DNA of 64,000 bases. It comes from Oscheius dolichura. Taxonomy: Eukaryota > Nematoda > Chromadorea > Rhabditida > Rhabditidae. The position numbers and the translations under genes are program-made. Location of the stretch: the NCBI GenBank assembly GCA_932521035.1, contig OW051496.1, forward strand, positions 1,054,001-1,118,000. The letters run 5' to 3'. A model generated the notes under the pieces. That model was not told where the DNA came from and made no database searches. It saw only the letters and a list, made by a program, of their open reading frames with translations. This document shows, one piece after another, positions 59,077 to 64,000 of this stretch (position 1 is the stretch's first letter; each line of letters begins with the position of its first letter).

Positions 59077-61840
59077 ATGCAGATGTTGTTGATACTGTTG
59101 AATAATCTGATCCAAACAGCTGTTAGTCAAGAAATTTTAATCGGGGAGAAGCCCCGCTCCGTGGCGGCATTCGACTTCGATACAGGGATACCGTACTACA
59201 CGGAGGAGACCACCACAAGGTTTGCGTTGTTTTCGAATGAATGTTTTGGAATTGCCATAAAAACCATTTTCATATGGCTTTGCTACTAGTAAAAGAGTCG
59301 TTCCTCTGAAAATATCCAATCTATACTATCGAACGTCTAACTAGTGGCATACATGGGCAAACGCCAGGTAGCGCTCGTTTTTGGGCGCGCCGCCTTTACG
59401 TACCGTATCCCGTTTGTGGGGCTACAGATTGTTTTGTCGGGGCGATTAAGATGTGACTGAATTCATTCGAATCATCTTGACGTGCTCTCCGAGATGGTCT
59501 TTGAATTTTTGAAATCGACCAAGAAATGACCGAGATACGGACACAAACACCCGACTCTCCAGTCTGCCCCCAAAAACGGGTGCCCCCGAAATTGGGTCGT
59601 CTTGCCCATGTATGGTAAGTGGATATTGACCATTCGAATTGGTCGTTGAAATGTATCAGCCGCCTAATTAAAATATTGGAACAGTTGCCTGACAAGTTTC
59701 AAAAATTCTATAAAATCAAATTTTATCAATCGAACAATGATACAGTGACCAAGTGCCCGCCTAGCTCCCAAACATTAGTGCTGCTGCTTGTTTCAAGGAT
59801 CGATTTTTATTCAATTTGGTCAAAATTACGGTATAAAGAACCAGAAAGACCTCGTAGAACAATTTATAGCTGAAAGTCCCCTTTTCATAGATTCCACGAA
59901 ATTTTAAAAAAAACCATTCATTTTTCTATAAGAAACAATGTTTTACCTGGCTCTGAAATAAAGGGCAGTGTCAAAACAACATTCAAAGTAATTTATTCAA
60001 TTTTAGACAAGGAACTCCTTCTCCTTCTATTCCACCTACTACAGTATCCCCTGTCAATCCAATTCCATCAGCTGAAGATAGTCTCATTTCTTCCATTCTG
60101 GACCCGAGGAATGAGACAGACGACGAGACAACAGCACCGGCTGTTCCCAGGTAAGGAAAATAGGATTTATTCAAGGATTTTACTCTGGTCTACGCTCAAA
60201 ATACAGAAATAACAATTTTCAAAGATCTTAATTAATCTAGGTGGTCCAAATTTACCGTCTAGATGGGTCAGAAATCAAAGAGAAAATGGAAAATGTTCGA
60301 AAAGTCGAGTTGTGGCGCCCTGGCTGTGGCTCTTCCAAAGAGATCAAAACTTTACCAAAATCCGAAAGGGTATACATCGAAGTCCCCTTTTTGGGTATTC
60401 TTACATTTCACTTCTAGAACATAAGAAGAAAAAATAACTGAACAATGTTTATTTGTGTAAACTAATTGGATTTTAGCTATTACCGTATCCCGGAGCAGCC
60501 TCCCTTCGGCGCCAACAGTCTGGTTGAATTCGACCTGGACCTCCTACAAAAGGCTCTAACTATACGTGAGTGGCATAAGGATGCTGGGCCCAACACTTTC
60601 TCCCACCATTTCTTATTTTCTATTTTCCCCGTAACTTACAAAAACTGATTTTTCCACAATTCCAAGAGTAAATCTGAAAAAAAACCCCAAATTTTCAGAG
60701 TAAACCCATTTTGGACATTATTTGGATAAAAATTGATTCAGAAAATCACCGTTTATACAATTTTTCTCCCAAAAAATGGTCGAGGCTTTCTCTTTCACTA
60801 TACAGTTCAAAACAGCTAAATTCAACCGTATAGAATCAAGTCATCGGACAGAAGCAAGTTATCCAGTCGGATAGCTCTTTTAGGTTTCGGGTAAAGCATA
60901 AAAAAAGCAAAATTAATATATTCCCAATAGTCGTCAATGTGCTGCGTTTACTTTCAAAACTCTTACAATTGAAGTTGTTTTCAATTGTGGACAGAAACCA
61001 GCTTCTATCAATGAAAGCTCCGTTCTTCATCCTCCAAACAGGCTATTCTATTCCTCACACAGTTCTCCAGAATGGATTCGGTACTCTTTTAGCTCAAGAA
61101 AGCACTGTTTTACCGCAATCTGACAGAAGAAGGCGAGTTTTCGTCCAAAATCAACGCAACTCACTTGAAATTACTTTAATTCCCTCAAAGAAACTCATAA
61201 AAGCAAAGAAAAAGAATCCTCTGAACACAAAGCGGTATATTTCAAGGGAACAATATAAAACAAGCCGGGGAAGGCAGGCTAATGACTCCTACTTGTATTT
61301 TATTAAAAAAAAAATAAACTTCTGGCTGACTTTTAAAGTAGCGGCCAAAAAAGTACTGTAGAAAGGAGCGGTTCAATTCAATTTTTTGGCTATAAGAAAA
61401 ATTGTAATACCAACTGTAGAGCGCGAATAAAGCCATTTATATAAAAAACACGAAACCCAATACAGTAATTTATTATCAGTAAACAAGCCTATTTTTTAGG
61501 AAATAACGCCGACAACACAGAAGAAGCCTTGTATCGCAGCCTACTGGACCCCGCCAAATATGAGAAGGACGTCCGTCCCACCACTCATCATTCCCTTCCC
61601 ACAAATGTTACCTTCGGCTTTTTGTTGAATCAAATCGTTGAAATGGTCAGTATTTTCCGTTGTTTTCTTCAATTTTATAGTCTAGGATGAAAGAAACCAA
61701 GTCCTAACGACGAGAAGCTGGCTAAATATCAACTGGATGGACCAGAGACTCTGCTGGAACCATACCCAGTGGGGAGGAATCAAAGCTATCTATATTCCTC
61801 ATCAGAAAATATGGAAACCGGATATTATCCTCGTTAATAA
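59077..61840 (+). CDS. Nicotinic acetylcholine receptor subunit, N-terminal part (continues beyond window)
   Basis: Five exons join in phase: 59077-59219, 60007-60150, 60477-60565, 61500-61645 and 61686-61840. They give about 225 residues, ending mid-codon at a splice donor. A hydrophobic start (MQMLLILLNNLIQTAVSQ) is a likely signal peptide. The ligand-binding domain is clear from exon 4: ALYRSLLDPAKYEKDVRP, FGFLLNQIVEMDERNQVLTT, then SWLNINWMDQRLCWN, WGGIKAIYIP and IWKPDIILVN, the family hallmark. The Cys-loop and membrane helices must lie to the right of the window. The stretch before the domain is unusually long (about 100 residues) and rich in Ser, Thr and Pro (TPSPSIPPTTVSPVNPIPS). The subunit should sit in the plasma membrane of neurons or muscle. 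Agonist-site residues of loop C are not in view, so alpha or non-alpha type cannot be decided. Confidence 0.93.
59348..59614. mobile_element. 267-bp inverted-repeat element in receptor intron 1
   Basis: The termini CATACATGGGCAA and TTGCCCATGTATG are perfect 13-base complements. Subterminal GTTTTTGGGCG and CCCCCAAAAACGGG also pair. A 99-codon minus-strand frame inside has no motif. It looks like a MITE-type element. Confidence 0.8.
60302..60335 (-). repeat. Repeat family A fragment in receptor intron 2
   Basis: GAGTTGTGGCGCCCTGGCTG then TGGCTC. It is the only family A trace right of 28 kb that I found. Confidence 0.55.
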
Positions 61841-64000
61841 GTTGGTTTTCCCTCAATTTATTCCATTTTTCCGATTCTGGGAGATTTTCCGCACCCGTAA
61901 AGTCTCGGCAGCTGGAGCAAATGGCAAGAAGCTAATAGAACTTCTAGCTGCCGAGATTCTACGGGTGCAGGGCGCGCCAAAAACTGCATTTGAGTTCTGT
62001 TTTTGGTCATTTTTCTTGGAGAAATGAGACGCGGAGAACATCAGTTTATGTAAATTGCTAGGGGGACAGCCCCGAGAGAATGCGCGCGCAGGGAGATAAA
62101 GAAGCAGCAAATTGCTGATTCAATTTAGCACCTCTTCCCTGGGCGGGGGAAGAGAAGTGAAGTAAAGGAACGGAGGGAGAAATACCGGATGGTTGGGACA
62201 GTGAAATAAAAGAAAATTGGTTCTTTATATGGGAATCTTGGAACATTTTTGGAATGAAGTCATGCCTACCTCCACAAACAACCTGCTGAATGTAAGCGCC
62301 AAGAGTTCGGCTTTTTATCATGTGGGCAACACATGGAGATTCTTTCTGGATATGAGCGGAATCGTGAAACAGCACAGCAGAAAACTAACTATGAGCAAGT
62401 ATGGGAGGCTCTCATTGTAATATAGAGATCGCGAAACAATTCCCCTCAAAATTAGTGAAAAAGTAGAATACGCCTTTGTTTTGTTAGCACGATCAAAGAA
62501 ACAAGAGGGACTGGGTATTTATGAAAAGTGTAAAACAGAGAAGAAATTTTAATGGAAGAGAATTTGACGAGAAGTGACCGGGAGAGCGGGGGAACATAGG
62601 CCAGTAGTGATGTTGTCGAAACTAATAAGACGGAACATCTACTGTTTATGGAGATCTTGAAACAACTTGTAATCAAGATTATTGCAATTTTACTAGTCAA
62701 CGTAGATTTTTGAACAATCAAAAATACAGAGCCTCCTGACCATTTATAACAACTGTGAGCAATTGACGTCTTCTATTTTATCAATTTTGTACAAAAATTG
62801 GAAAAATTCTACCAGGATTGACCATGAAACAACCAAAAGACCGAATTCTAGCGTCCATGAGAGGCTCATATATTTATATCGAAGTTTTGAGCAATATTAG
62901 AGAGAATGCCATCAAACGATCCAAAAGAGTCGGGTATTTATGAAAAGCGTAGAACATACGGAGTTTTTGACGGTAAGCAGGAAACAGCATCTTTCAACTA
63001 ATAAGTTAGAGAGTGTTATCTCTTTATGGTGATCTTGAAACAGTCTTCACTCAATATTATAGGGCCTCTCAATCTCGCACTGAACAATATATGAAGTGTC
63101 CCGGACATTTATGAAAAGTGCACAACATAAACAACAAATTCACTTGGAAGTAAAGACTGGGTTCGAAAAACCGAAGAAACAGGAAAAACATAAGGAAATA
63201 CCCCGGGAATCTAGAAACCTTTTCTTGGAGAAAGTTGTGAAAAGGGAAATATCATCACACCTAAAATAGAAATGCCCAGTGGGTGTGACTTTTATGGAAT
63301 TCGCATAACTTATAGAATATTTTAAAGGAACCGTCAGGGACCTTGACGGGTTACTGTAGCTGCTGAAAATGGGAAATTTGGGGATAGGTGTAATCGACCA
63401 CGCCCAAAATTATGGTCAAAAAAGATTTTCACGAAACCTCAACTGAAAAGCTGTGCGCGTCAAAGTTACCTTCCGGAACCTGGCACTACCCCGATGTAAA
63501 GTCAAACCACGCGCGATAAAACTTCCGACTTTTATGAGATCCGTAAATCTTCCTAAAAAATAGAATTTGCAGCGCAATTCGCTTGATAAACGTATTTTGA
63601 AACAAACGAAAACATTTGTAACAGACAGAAAATGCAAGTAATCCAGCCTTGGACCACGAGATTCTTGTTTTTATGACGATCTTGATGCAATTTTAGTCAA
63701 AACGACGTAAGCGACTCCAATTTAGCAAATGATCCCGTGGGTTCGTGAAATTTATGAAAAAGACATACCGTAACTCCTGTATTAGAAGCTCGCCCTCCGT
63801 AAGCGCGCTCTGTTAAAATGCTCCGTCTAACTCATTTTGAAGGTCATCTACTATATTACGGTATAACACAGGGTGAAGAAAGTAGCATAACAAAGGCTGA
63901 AACACAAAACAAGGACCAAAATAGTCTATTCTTTACTTGATTGATGTAAAAGTATTATCAGAAACACGAATCTTTTTTGAATTTTATGTGCATTTTGAAA
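61841..64000. other. Receptor intron 5, running off the window
   Basis: A donor (GTTGGT) opens at 61841 and no further receptor exon is visible, so the intron is at least 2.16 kb. It holds a family B element and several TTTATGGNGATCTTGAAAC and TTTATGAAAAGTGTANAACA stretches. A TACTGTAG word occurs near 63,353. Confidence 0.6.
61889..61971. mobile_element. Repeat family B element in receptor intron 5
   Basis: Arms CCGCACCCGTAAAGTCTCGG and CCGAGATTCTACGGGTGCAG, with GCAGCTGG/CTAGCTGC next inward. Confidence 0.85.

Overview
The window is nematode nuclear DNA, most likely from a rhabditid. The coding half has very short introns (38-60 nt is typical) with the nematode TTTCAG-type acceptor. Tandem same-strand genes lie about 200 bp apart, as in operons, and several start codons sit just after acceptor-like sites, which suggests trans-splicing. 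The gene set (Mediator, E2F, VHL, mitochondrial EF-G, N-terminal methyltransferase, nicotinic receptor) is animal. No rRNA, tRNA or CRISPR array was recognised by eye.

Bases 1 to about 28,240 hold no gene I can support. This part is GC-richer and rich in GA/CT tracts. It carries dozens of copies of a short palindromic repeat (family A, ending GCCACAG/CTGTGGC) and several copies of an 85-90 bp inverted-repeat element (family B, ending CACCCGTAAA/TTTACGGGTG). Long open frames here mostly arise because the repeats lack stops in several frames.

Bases 28,660-52,000 are gene-dense. In order they hold a secreted phospholipase A2-like protein (+), WBP4 (-), RABL6 (-) with a complete RING/membrane-protein gene nested on the opposite strand in its largest intron, NTMT1 (-), VHL (+), an unrecognised helical protein (+), a RING/coiled-coil/membrane gene with two possible C-terminal exon sets (-), an E2F transcription factor (-) and mitochondrial elongation factor G (+). 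NTMT1-RABL6-WBP4 and VHL-unknown look like operon-type runs. NTMT1/VHL and E2F/EF-G share divergent upstream regions, and the E2F/EF-G region contains E2F consensus sites.

Bases 52,000-64,000 hold MED27 (+) just after EF-G. It is followed by a poorly understood spacer and then the first five exons of a nicotinic acetylcholine receptor subunit (+), which runs off the right edge. Introns here are much longer and carry family B copies, other inverted-repeat elements, G-rich repeats and a degenerate short repeat.

Exon joins given below were worked out by hand from splice signals, reading phase and remembered family motifs. They have not been checked against transcripts.
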